Origin: Streptomyces sp. TSRI0281
GTDB lineage: Bacteria; Actinomycetota; Actinomycetes; Streptomycetales; Streptomycetaceae
Direction of reading: 5' to 3'
NCBI RefSeq assembly: GCF_001905125.1
Contig: NZ_LWLE01000002.1
Location: 1 to 64,000, forward strand
DNA length: 64,000 nt
The position numbers and the translations under genes are program-made. Positions 9,585-17,936 of the stretch are shown here, one piece after another. Each line of letters begins with the position of its first letter. Within the stretch, counting starts at the first letter, position 1. The notes under the pieces were generated by a model, which was not told the origin of the DNA, made no database searches, and was given only the letters and a program-made list of their open reading frames with translations.

Positions 9585-10958
9585 TCACATGTGCGGCGGC
9601 GGAGCGAGGGTGAAGTCCTTTGCTTCGGAAGGCGGTTGACTCCGCCAGCCCCGGGCGAGCGCGGCATCGGCGAAGCGTGGGCAGCCGAAGTAGCCGAAGG
9701 CCGCCGGTGCGTTGGGAACCAGTCCGGAGACCAGCACGCGGGCAACGCGTAGCGTGGTCTCGGCAACGTCCTCCGTGGTGAGGTCCGCGGTGATCACCCG
9801 GTGCCCCCCGGCGGTGAGGGCGTCATCGAGCGCGGTGCGGCTGCCGGGGGCGATGCTGGTGATGGGTACGGTGCCCCGCGCGGGATCGGTGAAGCGGCGG
9901 GCGAGCGGCGTCATCCGCTCGTCGAGCCACACCTGTATGTGTGCGCCGAGGTCGCGCACGGCGGCGAACTCGGTTCCGCAGTCGTCGAGATACCGCCGGT
10001 CGGCCCGGTGGTCGAGGTACAGGCCCCGGGCGAGCATCCCGGCCTCCACCGCCCGGTACACCCAGCCGTCGGCGTCCACCGCGCCCTGGGTGAACACCCA
10101 GGTGTGCACCGCCTCCAGTACGGCCTTGCGGGCCGCCTCCGCCGGGTTGTACCGGCAGGCGAACCCGGCCGCGTGGATGCCGCGCGCGGGGTCGTGCACG
10201 AGGGCGGCCATGGAGGGGGCGAATTCGGAGGGCATCTCCACGATGTGCACCTCCAGGCCGCAGTCCGCCAGATCCTCGGTGAGGCCGGGGACGCTCGCCG
10301 GGGCGATGCCCCGGGTGGGCCCGTCGAGGTGCCACCACAACTCCAGGGCGTCGCGCTCGACGACTTCGAGGAGTCCGCGCTCGACGGCATCGTCGAAACC
10401 CTGTCCCGTGGCGATACCTGCGTAGTTGAGGTGATGGGTGCGGGGAAGTGAACGCAGTTCGCCCTGACGCCAGTTGAGGTGGGTCAGGGCGACGGGGGCC
10501 CAGCAGGACCGCCCGTTCTCGGTCCCCTCGGTCCACAGTGCCGGTGTGTCGGGGGTGAGTTCGGCATACGGGAAGCCGCGGCGGTCGTACTGCCAAGGGG
10601 CGTAGGTGGGCAGCGCGCCGGGTCCATAGACGCGGTGGCCCTCGGCGGCGAGTTCGGCGGCGGTGGCGCGCCGGGGCGCGCGGGGGTGGCCGCGCGGCGG
10701 GAGGCGGTTGCCGCAGTAGCGCTCGACGGCCTCGGCCACGGTGGCGATCCAGGCGCCGCCCGGGTCGCCGAAGGTGGTGCCCAGCGAGACCCGGTCGGCC
10801 GGCCAGGCGCCTAGGCGACGGGCGTCGGCCACGTCGGCGGTCATCGCGGTGTACCGGGGCGGCGCACCGGTGGGGTGTTCGACGGGCGCGACGTCGCGGA
10901 TGATCCCGCTGACGGGGTCGACGAGGGCTTCGATGGGCAGGACGCTGGTCAACGGCAT
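9585..10958 (-). CDS. YcaO-type cyclodehydratase
   Basis: 457 residues; the start near MPLTSVLPIEALVDP overlaps the hydrolase gene by 10 bp. YcaO ATP-site motifs are visible: AVAEAVERYCGNR near residue 90 and AVERGLLEVVERDALELWW near residue 205, followed by a late R-rich nucleotide segment. The C-terminus ends in a Pro-rich tail (LAPPPHM), as in azoline-forming YcaO proteins where the tail lines the active site. Role: ATP-dependent backbone cyclisation of Ser/Thr (or Cys) in the precursor to azolines, with the separate E1-like partner two genes upstream presenting the leader. Confidence 0.92.
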   Translation of the reverse strand: MPLTSVLPIEALVDPVSGIIRDVAPVEHPTGAPPRYTAMTADVADARRLGAWPADRVSLGTTFGDPGGAWIATVAEAVERYCGNRLPPRGHPRAPRRATAAELAAEGHRVYGPGALPTYAPWQYDRRGFPYAELTPDTPALWTEGTENGRSCWAPVALTHLNWRQGELRSLPRTHHLNYAGIATGQGFDDAVERGLLEVVERDALELWWHLDGPTRGIAPASVPGLTEDLADCGLEVHIVEMPSEFAPSMAALVHDPARGIHAAGFACRYNPAEAARKAVLEAVHTWVFTQGAVDADGWVYRAVEAGMLARGLYLDHRADRRYLDDCGTEFAAVRDLGAHIQVWLDERMTPLARRFTDPARGTVPITSIAPGSRTALDDALTAGGHRVITADLTTEDVAETTLRVARVLVSGLVPNAPAAFGYFGCPRFADAALARGWRSQPPSEAKDFTLAPPPHM

Positions 10959-12601
10959 ATCTCCGGTACGGGCTCGACGTAGCGGCGTCGGGCGATGACA
11001 GGCAGGAGGACGGAGCTGCCCTGGGCGGTCACGGTCCTGCGGGACGGGACGAGCCGGGTGGCCGTGACCGGGTCCTCGCCGGTGTGTGGGTTGCGGGCGT
11101 GGGCGGGGAAGTGGTGCCCGGCGATCTCGGCCCGTAGTCGGGTCCCGGCGGGCAGTCGACGGCCCAGCGTGCCGAGCGGCACGGTGACGTGCACGGCACT
11201 TCCGGGCGGGTCGGTGCGCCGGACGATGCCGAAGGCCAGCGGTTCCGCGCGGCCTGCCGGGTCGAGTGCGGTCAGGCGGACGGCCCAGTCGGCGGACGGC
11301 GCGTCGGCCGTGACGTTGATCCGGGCCTCGGCGGCTCCGGCCAGGTCGAGCGGGCGGGGCAACGGCGGCGAGAGGAGCAGGCAGCGGTCGGCGGGATCTC
11401 CGTCGGCCGGGACGGTGAGGTCGTCGGAGCGCACGGGGCGGGCCGGGTCGGCGGTGAACTCGGCTCCGTGGAGCAGTCGCAGACCGGTGGCCGTACCGAA
11501 GGCCCAGGCGGAGGCCCGGGGCCCATCCGGCTCCGGCTCCGGCACCGGCTCCGCGTCCGGGTGTGGGGTGTGAGCGGTTTCCGCGCACGGACCGCAGCAG
11601 CCTTCGTGCACGGGAAGACGGGCTGCTTTCCCGCCGGCGGCCCCGAACCCCGTCGGCTCCGGGGTACTGTGCCAGCGCCCGCTGTCGCCGAGGGCGATGG
11701 CCCCGCGCCGGTTCGGTTCCAGCCCGCCCGACAGAGCGGCGCGGGCCCACCGTACGTACAGCGCACCGAGGTTGACGCTCCTGCGGCCCGACGTGGTCGG
11801 GTCGGCGGTGAGGCGGTGCCCCCAGGGCCCCAGCAGCAGGCGGGCCGGGCCTCCCCAGCCGTGCCACAGGGCCACGGTGTCCTCGGCGAACGGGTCGTGG
11901 GCGCCCCCGACGGCGAGCAGCGGGAGCCGGGCGGTGGCGCCCCGCTCGACGATCTGGCCCCTTGTGCGGTCGGCCCACAGCCGGGACCAGGACGGCAGTT
12001 CGCGTCCCAGCCCCCCGGCGAGACGTTCCGCCAGGCGGGCAATCGGGAGGTGTTCCAGCACATGGGGGTCGTCCGCCAGGATGCGTTCCAGCGCGTCCGG
12101 GTCGGAGTCGGGGCGGTCGCCGTGGGCGGCCCACCAGCCGGCGCGGGCCCACAGCCGCTCGGGGCCGGCGTGCTCGCGTGCGGTATCGGCGAGGCCGAGG
12201 GCGGGGACGGCTGCGATGACGGCGTCGGGACGTCCGTCCTCGGTCGCGGCGAGGGCGGTGACGAGGGCGCAATGCGCGGCGTAGGACGCGCCCGAGGCGA
12301 CCACCTCGCCGCTGCTCCAGGCCTGTTCGCGCACCCAGGTCGCGGTCGCCAGGCCGTCTGTTTCCTCGTGCCCCTGGTACGGATGCCACTCCCCGGGCGA
12401 GCCGTGGCGACCGCGTACGTCCTGGGCGAGGGCGGCGAATCCGTGCGCCGCCCAGCCGCGCAGCTCGGCGCGGTGGGCGGTCCGCCCGTACGGGGTTCTG
12501 ATCATGACGGCGGGATGGGGGCCGGTCGTGTCCGGAAGGCATACGTCGGTGGCGAGGGGCGTGCCGTCCGGTGCGGGAACGTACGCGGTGCGGGTGTTCA
12601 C
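10949..12601 (-). CDS. CocE/NonD (peptidase S15-type) hydrolase
   Basis: 550 residues, starting at a GTG within a GTGA overlap with the upstream gene. The alpha/beta-hydrolase core carries the nucleophile motif SGASYAAHCAL, the acid in VGGAHDPFAEDT and the catalytic His in LLGPWGH. A C-terminal X-Pro dipeptidyl-peptidase-like jelly roll follows (GRRLPAGTRLRAEIAGHHFPAHARN). Family members cleave X-Pro peptides, cocaine esters or beta-lactam acids. Sitting between the two cyclodehydratase genes, it is likely a tailoring or leader-trimming enzyme for the RiPP; the precursor holds an N-P bond (VENPFDD) that an X-Pro enzyme could address. The target is inference. Confidence 0.88.
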   Translation of the reverse strand: MNTRTAYVPAPDGTPLATDVCLPDTTGPHPAVMIRTPYGRTAHRAELRGWAAHGFAALAQDVRGRHGSPGEWHPYQGHEETDGLATATWVREQAWSSGEVVASGASYAAHCALVTALAATEDGRPDAVIAAVPALGLADTAREHAGPERLWARAGWWAAHGDRPDSDPDALERILADDPHVLEHLPIARLAERLAGGLGRELPSWSRLWADRTRGQIVERGATARLPLLAVGGAHDPFAEDTVALWHGWGGPARLLLGPWGHRLTADPTTSGRRSVNLGALYVRWARAALSGGLEPNRRGAIALGDSGRWHSTPEPTGFGAAGGKAARLPVHEGCCGPCAETAHTPHPDAEPVPEPEPDGPRASAWAFGTATGLRLLHGAEFTADPARPVRSDDLTVPADGDPADRCLLLSPPLPRPLDLAGAAEARINVTADAPSADWAVRLTALDPAGRAEPLAFGIVRRTDPPGSAVHVTVPLGTLGRRLPAGTRLRAEIAGHHFPAHARNPHTGEDPVTATRLVPSRRTVTAQGSSVLLPVIARRRYVEPVPEICR

Positions 12602-13485
12602 GGGCGTGCCTTCGCGGTCCCGGTTTCCGCGGATGCCGGGACGGGTAGCGGGGCCACGTCCGGGACGGGGAGTACGGGGTGCTCGGTGACGCTGAGGTCG
12701 CGCAGGTCGATCCGCCGCATCCGACGGCGGGCGGGGAGGCCGCCCTCCCGGTGCGGCCCGGTTTCACCGCTCGCCCAGGCGATGAGGTCGGCGGTGAGCA
12801 GCGCGGCGATCAGTGCGGCGGAGGCTTCGGTGGGGTGGGGTCCGGTGTCGGGGGTGCGGTGTCCGGCCCAGTACGCGGCGAGTTCGCGGTGGGCGGCGGT
12901 GGCCGCGAGTCTGCGCAGGCGCACATGGCGGGAGGTGACGTCGTCGGGGGCCGCGGCGAGGGGCTCGATCCAGCTGTGGGCGCCCTCGCGGTGGCAGCGC
13001 AGCCAGCCCGTCCGACGGCCGGGCAGTCGGTCCGCCGTGTCCCACAGCCCTTCGGGGACGGGCGAGTCGAGGCACCAGACCACCGCCAGGCGGTCGTGGC
13101 CGGCGGGGTCCCGGGCGAGTTCGGCCACGCGGTCGGCGGTGGAGTGGTGAACCTCGGCCCCTTCCGCCGCAGCGCAGCGTGCCAGTGGTCGGGTCAGGAC
13201 GGGGTCACCCAGGACGTGGACCCTGCGTCCCGTGAGCGGGGCGCTGCGCGGGGTGGACAACGTGTGCCCCTCGGCCTCGAACGCGGCCACCAGCCGGTCG
13301 AGTGCGGCGGAGTTCGTGCCCTCGGACGGGACCGTCTCCCCTGCGGTCAGCCGGTCCACCAGGACCCCGCCGTCGACACCGCCCATGTCGATGCGCAGGA
13401 ACTCCCCGGCGGAGGTGCGGAGCACGGGCCCGGCACCGGGAACGGTGACGATCCCGGTGCCGGGAGCGAGTCGACTGCGGGTCAC
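12598..13485 (-). CDS. E1/ThiF-like leader-binding partner of the YcaO cyclodehydratase
   Basis: 295 residues. The GTG at 13485 has GGAGG five bases upstream; open frame further upstream has no start site and runs into the precursor region. The N-terminus (~1-85) fits a small beta/winged RRE-like domain, followed by a Rossmann-type core (VHVLGDPVLTRPLARCAAAEG) and the family-typical end RHVRLRRLAATAAHRELAAYW ... HPVLPVPDV. Such TOMM partners bind the precursor leader and activate YcaO. Unusual: the paired CxxC zinc cysteines found in many E1-like partners are absent; its three Cys are scattered. Confidence 0.8.
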   Translation of the reverse strand: MTRSRLAPGTGIVTVPGAGPVLRTSAGEFLRIDMGGVDGGVLVDRLTAGETVPSEGTNSAALDRLVAAFEAEGHTLSTPRSAPLTGRRVHVLGDPVLTRPLARCAAAEGAEVHHSTADRVAELARDPAGHDRLAVVWCLDSPVPEGLWDTADRLPGRRTGWLRCHREGAHSWIEPLAAAPDDVTSRHVRLRRLAATAAHRELAAYWAGHRTPDTGPHPTEASAALIAALLTADLIAWASGETGPHREGGLPARRRMRRIDLRDLSVTEHPVLPVPDVAPLPVPASAETGTAKARP

Positions 13486-13521
13486 GGGTACCTCCGGTGC
13501 GATGGCTGGGTGGCTGAACGG

Positions 13522-13558
13522 GACGGGCCCGCCCGGGAATTGACCGGGCGGGCCCGCC
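13522..13558 (-). terminator. strong hairpin between precursor and enzyme genes
   Basis: The inverted repeat 13522-13536 / 13544-13558 (15-bp arms, one position a G-U pair on the minus-strand RNA, 7-nt loop) lies after the precursor stop and before the enzyme operon. No U-tract follows. It likely acts as partial terminator or 3' stabiliser so that precursor mRNA exceeds enzyme mRNA. Confidence 0.75.
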
Positions 13559-13592
13559 GCGTGGGTGCGGGTACCCGCGTGAGCGGGTGTCC

Positions 13593-13727
13593 CTACTTCT
13601 CGTCCGCGGTGTCGGCCTCGACGGCGTCGTCGAAGGGGTTCTCGACGAGGGCGTTCGAGTGGGTGGCGGAGAGATGGGCGAGCTGGCCCTGGTCGGCGAT
13701 CGGGCTGAACACCTTGTTGTGCTCCAT
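13593..13727 (-). CDS. RiPP precursor peptide (44 aa), linear azole class
   Basis: The ATG at 13727 has GGAGG eight bases upstream; an in-frame ATG at 13742 sits at that ribosome site and is less likely. The peptide starts MEHNKVFSPIADQGQLA, continues HLSATHSNALVENPFDD and ends AVEADTADEK. It has no Cys. Ser20, Thr22 and Ser24 alternate in HLSATHSN with His18 and His23, so up to three oxazole-type rings next to imidazoles are possible. The C-terminus is strongly acidic (seven Asp/Glu in the last twelve residues). It lies just upstream of the modification genes, behind its own Zur-type operator. Which part is leader, core or follower is not settled. Confidence 0.8.
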   Translation of the reverse strand: MEHNKVFSPIADQGQLAHLSATHSNALVENPFDDAVEADTADEK

Positions 13728-13792
13728 GAGTGAAGCCTCCATTCGTATCGGATGGGTGTTGGGCGGCGTTGGTGCGTGCCGCAGCACAGACA

Positions 13793-14656
13793 CTAATGAA
13801 TATGATTTTCATTCCACAAGGGTTGGGGTGGATGAACAGGGTGATCTGGGTAACAGATGGGCCAGCCGCCCTCGCTGTCGATCCCCACCCGGCCCTCCAC
13901 ACCGAGGACTTCGGCCAGCAGACGCCGGGTGACGACCTCGCCGGGAGGCCCGTCGGCCGCGATCCGGCCCTCGCGCAGCGCGACGATCCGGTCGGCGAAC
14001 CGGGCCGCGTGGTTGAGGTCGTGCAGCACCATCACCACCGTCAGTCGACGCTCCGCGCGCAGCCGTACGACCGTCTGAAGCACGTCCAGTTGGTGCCGCA
14101 GATCGAGGTAGGTGGTCGGTTCGTCCAGGAAGAGAACGTGGGCGTCCTGGGCCAGCGCCATGGCCAGTCGCACCCGCTGTCTCTCTCCGCCGGACAGCGC
14201 GTCCACCGGCCGGTCCGCCCAGGCGGTGACGCCCACGTCCGCGAGCGCCCGGCACGTCACCGCATCGTCCCCCTCCCGCAGCATTCCGAGCGGTCCTCTG
14301 GTGGCGTAACGCCCTTGGCGCACCAACTGCCGTACGGTCAGGCCCGGTACGGCCGGTGCCGACTGATGCAGCAGCGCGGCCCGTCGGGCGGCGGTGCGAC
14401 GGGGCAGCCGCGAAGCGTCGTCGCCTTCGAGCAGCACGCGCCCACTGCTCGGGGTGAGCAGTCCGGCGGCGAGCTTGAGGAAGGTGCTCTTGCCGCAGCC
14501 GTTCAGCCCGATCAGGGCGACCAGTTCACCGGCACCGATGCGCAGGTCGACCCCGCGCAGCACCTCGCGTCCCGGGTAGCCGAAGCCGAGTCCCTCCGCC
14601 CGGACGACGTCCGGGCCGAGCCCTTCCGCCCGGACCGTGCCCGACTGTCCTGCCAT
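13793..14656 (-). CDS. FecE/FepC-type ABC transporter ATP-binding protein
   Basis: 287 residues from the ATG at 14656, which has GAGGAG six bases upstream. An ATG at 14755 forms an ATGA overlap with the permease stop and would add 33 residues, so that start remains possible. Motifs: Walker A GLNGCGKS, signature LSGGERQR, Walker B VLFLDEPTTYLD and H-loop VLHDLNHAARFADRI, all typical of the siderophore/cobalamin-type importer ATPase. It energises the two FecD-like permeases upstream. Its last codons double as the Zur operator for the precursor gene. Confidence 0.92.
   Translation of the reverse strand: MAGQSGTVRAEGLGPDVVRAEGLGFGYPGREVLRGVDLRIGAGELVALIGLNGCGKSTFLKLAAGLLTPSSGRVLLEGDDASRLPRRTAARRAALLHQSAPAVPGLTVRQLVRQGRYATRGPLGMLREGDDAVTCRALADVGVTAWADRPVDALSGGERQRVRLAMALAQDAHVLFLDEPTTYLDLRHQLDVLQTVVRLRAERRLTVVMVLHDLNHAARFADRIVALREGRIAADGPPGEVVTRRLLAEVLGVEGRVGIDSEGGWPICYPDHPVHPPQPLWNENHIH
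13795..13813. promoter_or_regulatory. Zur-type operator upstream of the precursor gene
   Basis: AATGAATATGATTTTCATT is a near-perfect inverted repeat around a central G. It closely fits the actinobacterial Zur pattern TGAAAAT-N-ATTTTCA and does not fit the iron (DmdR/IdeR) box. It overlaps the last codons and stop of fecE and ends 68 bp before the precursor ATG. Confidence 0.75.
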
Positions 14657-14751
14657 GCCTCTCTCCTCATCCATCGGCTCCTGTTTCGGCGTCGCACTCA
14701 CGCCTCGCCATGTCCGCACCCCTGTACGGCGCATGTCCGCCCCTGGCCAGG

Positions 14752-15801
14752 TCATCGCGGCTCCGCCTGTCGGCGGACCACGGCCAGCAGCAACCCCGCC
14801 CCCACGAAAGTGGTCAGTGCACCGACCGGCAGGGTCAGCCGGTCCGCCTCAAGTGCCGTGGCCAGCAGTCGGGACAGCAGTTGGGCGGCGGCATCCGCCC
14901 CGCACACCACCGCCGCGCCGAGCAGCGCGGCGCCCGGGAGTGTGATGCGCAGGTCCGCACCGAAGACAGCCAGCGCCAGATGCGGCACGAGCAGCCCCAC
15001 GAAACCGAGCGCCCCCACGGCCGAGACGGCGCCCGCCGTCAGCGCCACCGCACACACGAGCGCCGCCCCTCTGCCCCGGCCGGTGTCCAGACCGGCGGCG
15101 CCGGCCTGTTCGTCGCCGCAGCGCAGCAGGGTCAGCGGTCCGGCAAGCAGCCAGGCCGCACCGCCCCAGACCGCCGCCCACGGCCAGAGCAGGTTCCAGT
15201 GCTGCCAGACCCGCCCTTCGGTGGAACCGATCAACCACTGCACGACGCTGCCGAGTTCACCCGGGGCCACCAGCAGGACCACGGCGGTGATCCCGGCGAG
15301 CACGGCCGACACGAGGACCCCGTAGATGGCCGTCTGCTCCGGATCTCCCTTCTCGCGCCCAGCGAGCAGCCACAGCAGACCCGCTCCCGCGAAGCCTCCG
15401 AGGCAGGCCGCCACGACCACGGCCGTGGGCGAATCCCAGCCCGCCAGACCAAGGCCGGTGGCACCGACCGCGCCGAGCACCGCGCCCGGGGTGACACCGG
15501 TGACCTCGGGTCCGGCCAGCGGGTTGCGCAGGGCCGACTGGAGGACCAGCCCGGCCACGCCCAGACTGGCCCCGGCGGCCAGCGCCACCAGCAGGCGGGG
15601 CAACCGCAGTTGGAGCACGATGTGCTCCGTGACCGGGTCGCCGCCCCCGAGGAACACCGCCCGTACGCCTTCGGGGGTTACGCCCCGGCCGGCGAACAGA
15701 TCGGCGCAGGCGACCGCGGCGACGAGCACCGCCAGGCCGCCCATCCGGACTCCCGTCACGCGCGGGGCCCGGCGGGCCGGCCGGTCTTCTGGGGCGGTCA
15801 T
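14752..15801 (-). CDS. FecCD-family permease (second)
   Basis: 349 residues, starting at the ATG of an ATGA overlap. About nine to ten hydrophobic segments. Family hallmarks: LRLPRLLVALAAGASLGVAG, LQSALRNPLAGPEVTGVTPGA and GFVGLLVPHLA near the C-terminus, the cytoplasmic coupling region of BtuC/FecCD permeases. It pairs with the preceding permease as a heterodimer. The importer family moves metal-chelate complexes (siderophores, cobalamin, haem) as intact complexes, which fits uptake of a metal-loaded chelator under zinc control. Confidence 0.93.
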   Translation of the reverse strand: MTAPEDRPARRAPRVTGVRMGGLAVLVAAVACADLFAGRGVTPEGVRAVFLGGGDPVTEHIVLQLRLPRLLVALAAGASLGVAGLVLQSALRNPLAGPEVTGVTPGAVLGAVGATGLGLAGWDSPTAVVVAACLGGFAGAGLLWLLAGREKGDPEQTAIYGVLVSAVLAGITAVVLLVAPGELGSVVQWLIGSTEGRVWQHWNLLWPWAAVWGGAAWLLAGPLTLLRCGDEQAGAAGLDTGRGRGAALVCAVALTAGAVSAVGALGFVGLLVPHLALAVFGADLRITLPGAALLGAAVVCGADAAAQLLSRLLATALEADRLTLPVGALTTFVGAGLLLAVVRRQAEPR

Positions 15802-16856
15802 CGTTCCGCCTTCCGCAGGGTGAGGACATCCGACGGACTCCCCGGAACGGACACGGCCACAGGTTTCGATTGCGGGGCGGGCCGCCTCCTCCCGCGCTTG
15901 AGCAGCACCACCCCGACGGGCACACCGATCAGGGCTGTCCACGCACCAACGGGCGTCTCGACGGGGGCGAGCGCCAGGCGCGCCGGCTGATCGGCGCACA
16001 GCACGACGACCGCGCCGCACACGGCGGACCGTACGAGCCAGCCGGCGGCACCGCCGTCCGGGTGGAGGCGCCGGGCGAGGTGGGGCGCGAGGAAGCCGAC
16101 CCAGGCCACCGGCCCGCAGACCGCGACGACAGGGGCGATCAGGACGACGGCGATGCCCAGCGCGGCCAACCGCGCGCGTTCGACGCGTACGCCGAGCGCA
16201 CGGGCGTCGTCGTCGCCCAGCCGCAGGACACCGAGCACCGGCACGCACCACACGAGCGCCGGGACGCCCACGACGAGCCACGGCAGCAGACCGGTGACGT
16301 CGTCCCATGTACGGGCGGACAGACTGCCCAGCAGGTAGCGGTAGATGAGCTGGAGGTCGAGCTGGTCGGCCATGACCATGAGCATCAGCAGGCACGCCTG
16401 GAGAGCGGCGGCGACGGCGGCTCCGGTCAGCAGGACGGCCGAGGGACTACGCCCGAAACCGGCGGCGGCCAGGGTGAGCAGGCCGCCGACCGCCGCCCCG
16501 GCCAAGGCGAGGAACGGCTGCACCGCGAGGGGCACCGCCAGGGTCAGGACCAGTGGCGCCGCGACGCCCAAGGCCGCTCCGGACGAGACCCCGAGCATCT
16601 CCGGCACGGCCAGCGGATTACGCAGGGCCTCCTGGAGAACGAGGCCCGCGGCGCCCAGGCAGGCACCGGCGATCAGGGCCAGCGCCATCCGGGGCAGCCG
16701 CAGTTCGGAGACAACGAGACCGGCGAGGCCGTCGGCCCCCAGGGCGGACGGAAGCCGGCCGGGCGGGACGTACGGGGTACCGAGGCTGAGGGCGCACATC
16801 GCGCTCGCCACGGCTGCCGCCCCCAGGCAGAGGAGCGCTGCGGGCGGACGTCTCAC
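15798..16856 (-). CDS. FecCD-family permease (first)
   Basis: 352 residues from the GTG at 16856 (GTGA overlap with fecB). Hydrophobic throughout, with the family motifs LRLPRMALALIAGACLGAAG, LQEALRNPLAVPEMLGVSSG and VAWVGFLAPHLAR. It forms the membrane channel with the next permease. No independent ribosome site is evident, so translation probably depends on coupling to fecB. Confidence 0.93.
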   Translation of the reverse strand: MRRPPAALLCLGAAAVASAMCALSLGTPYVPPGRLPSALGADGLAGLVVSELRLPRMALALIAGACLGAAGLVLQEALRNPLAVPEMLGVSSGAALGVAAPLVLTLAVPLAVQPFLALAGAAVGGLLTLAAAGFGRSPSAVLLTGAAVAAALQACLLMLMVMADQLDLQLIYRYLLGSLSARTWDDVTGLLPWLVVGVPALVWCVPVLGVLRLGDDDARALGVRVERARLAALGIAVVLIAPVVAVCGPVAWVGFLAPHLARRLHPDGGAAGWLVRSAVCGAVVVLCADQPARLALAPVETPVGAWTALIGVPVGVVLLKRGRRRPAPQSKPVAVSVPGSPSDVLTLRKAER

Positions 16857-17839
16857 CGCAGTGCGGCCGTCGCCTCGTCGAGGACAAGGCCCAGGGAGCG
16901 GGTGCCGCGGCCCTTGGCCCATACCTCGGAGTCGACCTCGATGACCTTGCCGTTCCTCACGGCCGGAATCCGCGACCAGAGCGGGTTCTTGGCCAGCTTG
17001 TCGGAGAGCTTTCCGTCCGGCGCGCCGAAGGAGAGGGTCTCGACGAAAAGAACGTCGACGTCGCGGGCGAGGATCTCTTCCAGGCTGTACGCGCCGTCCA
17101 CGCCCCGGCTCCTCCAGGGGTAATGGGAGATCTTCGGGAGCATTCCGGCCGCCACATCGGTCTCCGGGGTGGCCACACCGAAGTTCTCGTCGCTGCCGAA
17201 GACGATGAGCGCGGTCTGGTCGCTCCTGTCCTGCTCCGCCCGTGACAGACGGGTACGGAACGCCTTCTCGGCCTTCTCCCCCTGCTCGGTGCGGCCTGTG
17301 AGCGCGGCCAGGTCCCGCAGGTAGCCGACGCTGTCCTGCCAGGATCCGGGCTGGACGGGCCAGAAGGCCGTGGCACCCTTCAGCGCGGGGGCGAGCTTGC
17401 CGTGAGTGTCCTCCAGGCCGATCACCAGGTCGGGCCGGTGGGAGAGGATCGCCTCGACCTCGGGGCTCAGGAAGCCGCCCGGCACGACCGGTATCTTCGC
17501 CGCCTTCTCCTTGCCGAGGAACTTCGGGTGCGCGAGCAGCCGGGAGTTGGTGGCGGCGGGCGTCAAGCCCAGCTCTACGAGGATGTCGTCGCAGAGGGCC
17601 ACGAGGCAGACGATCTTCTCCGGAGGCTTCGGCAGGGAGATCGTGACGCCCTTGGGGTCGGTGATCCGGGTGGCTGCCTCGATGGGCCGCACCTCGGTGC
17701 TCGTACGGGATCCGGCTCCGGCCGCAGGCTCGACGGCAGGGGATCCGGTGTCGGCCTTCTCGGTGCCGCAGCCGGCCAGCAGACCTCCCAGTACGGCGAT
17801 CGCGGCCCAGCGGCGGACTCTCAGCGCGGTTCGTGGCAT
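16853..17839 (-). CDS. FecB/FepB-type metal-complex-binding lipoprotein
   Basis: 328 residues. The ATG at 17839 has GAGGGA six bases upstream; a TTG directly before it is less likely. An N-terminal lipobox (GGLLAGCGT) makes it a surface lipoprotein. The rest is a class III solute-binding protein: PEKIVCLVALCDDILVELGL, a helical backbone, then DVDVLFVETLSF and KVIEVDSEVWAKGRG. It delivers the ligand to the two FecCD permeases. It is first in the operon behind the Zur-type box at 17937-17951. The ligand may be the exported azole peptide-zinc complex; this is inference from linkage. Confidence 0.93.
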   Translation of the reverse strand: MPRTALRVRRWAAIAVLGGLLAGCGTEKADTGSPAVEPAAGAGSRTSTEVRPIEAATRITDPKGVTISLPKPPEKIVCLVALCDDILVELGLTPAATNSRLLAHPKFLGKEKAAKIPVVPGGFLSPEVEAILSHRPDLVIGLEDTHGKLAPALKGATAFWPVQPGSWQDSVGYLRDLAALTGRTEQGEKAEKAFRTRLSRAEQDRSDQTALIVFGSDENFGVATPETDVAAGMLPKISHYPWRSRGVDGAYSLEEILARDVDVLFVETLSFGAPDGKLSDKLAKNPLWSRIPAVRNGKVIEVDSEVWAKGRGTRSLGLVLDEATAALR

Positions 17840-17936
17840 CAATGGTCCCTCATCATTTGCGTGCGGTCCCGGGGATGGAGCAGCGGCGACGGCGGAGCCC
17901 CGGGAGCGACCCCGCCACGGACCAAGAGCTTACACA

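Noticed and set aside
13593..13793. Longer 66-aa version of the precursor starting at 13793
   Set aside because: Its GTG has no ribosome site and lies at the fecE stop; GGAGG sits at the right distance only for the ATG at 13727.
13795..13813. Iron (DmdR/IdeR) or Fur box reading of the operator
   Set aside because: The sequence lacks the TTAGG...CCTAA core of the actinobacterial iron box; the spacing and TGAAxAT arms fit Zur better.
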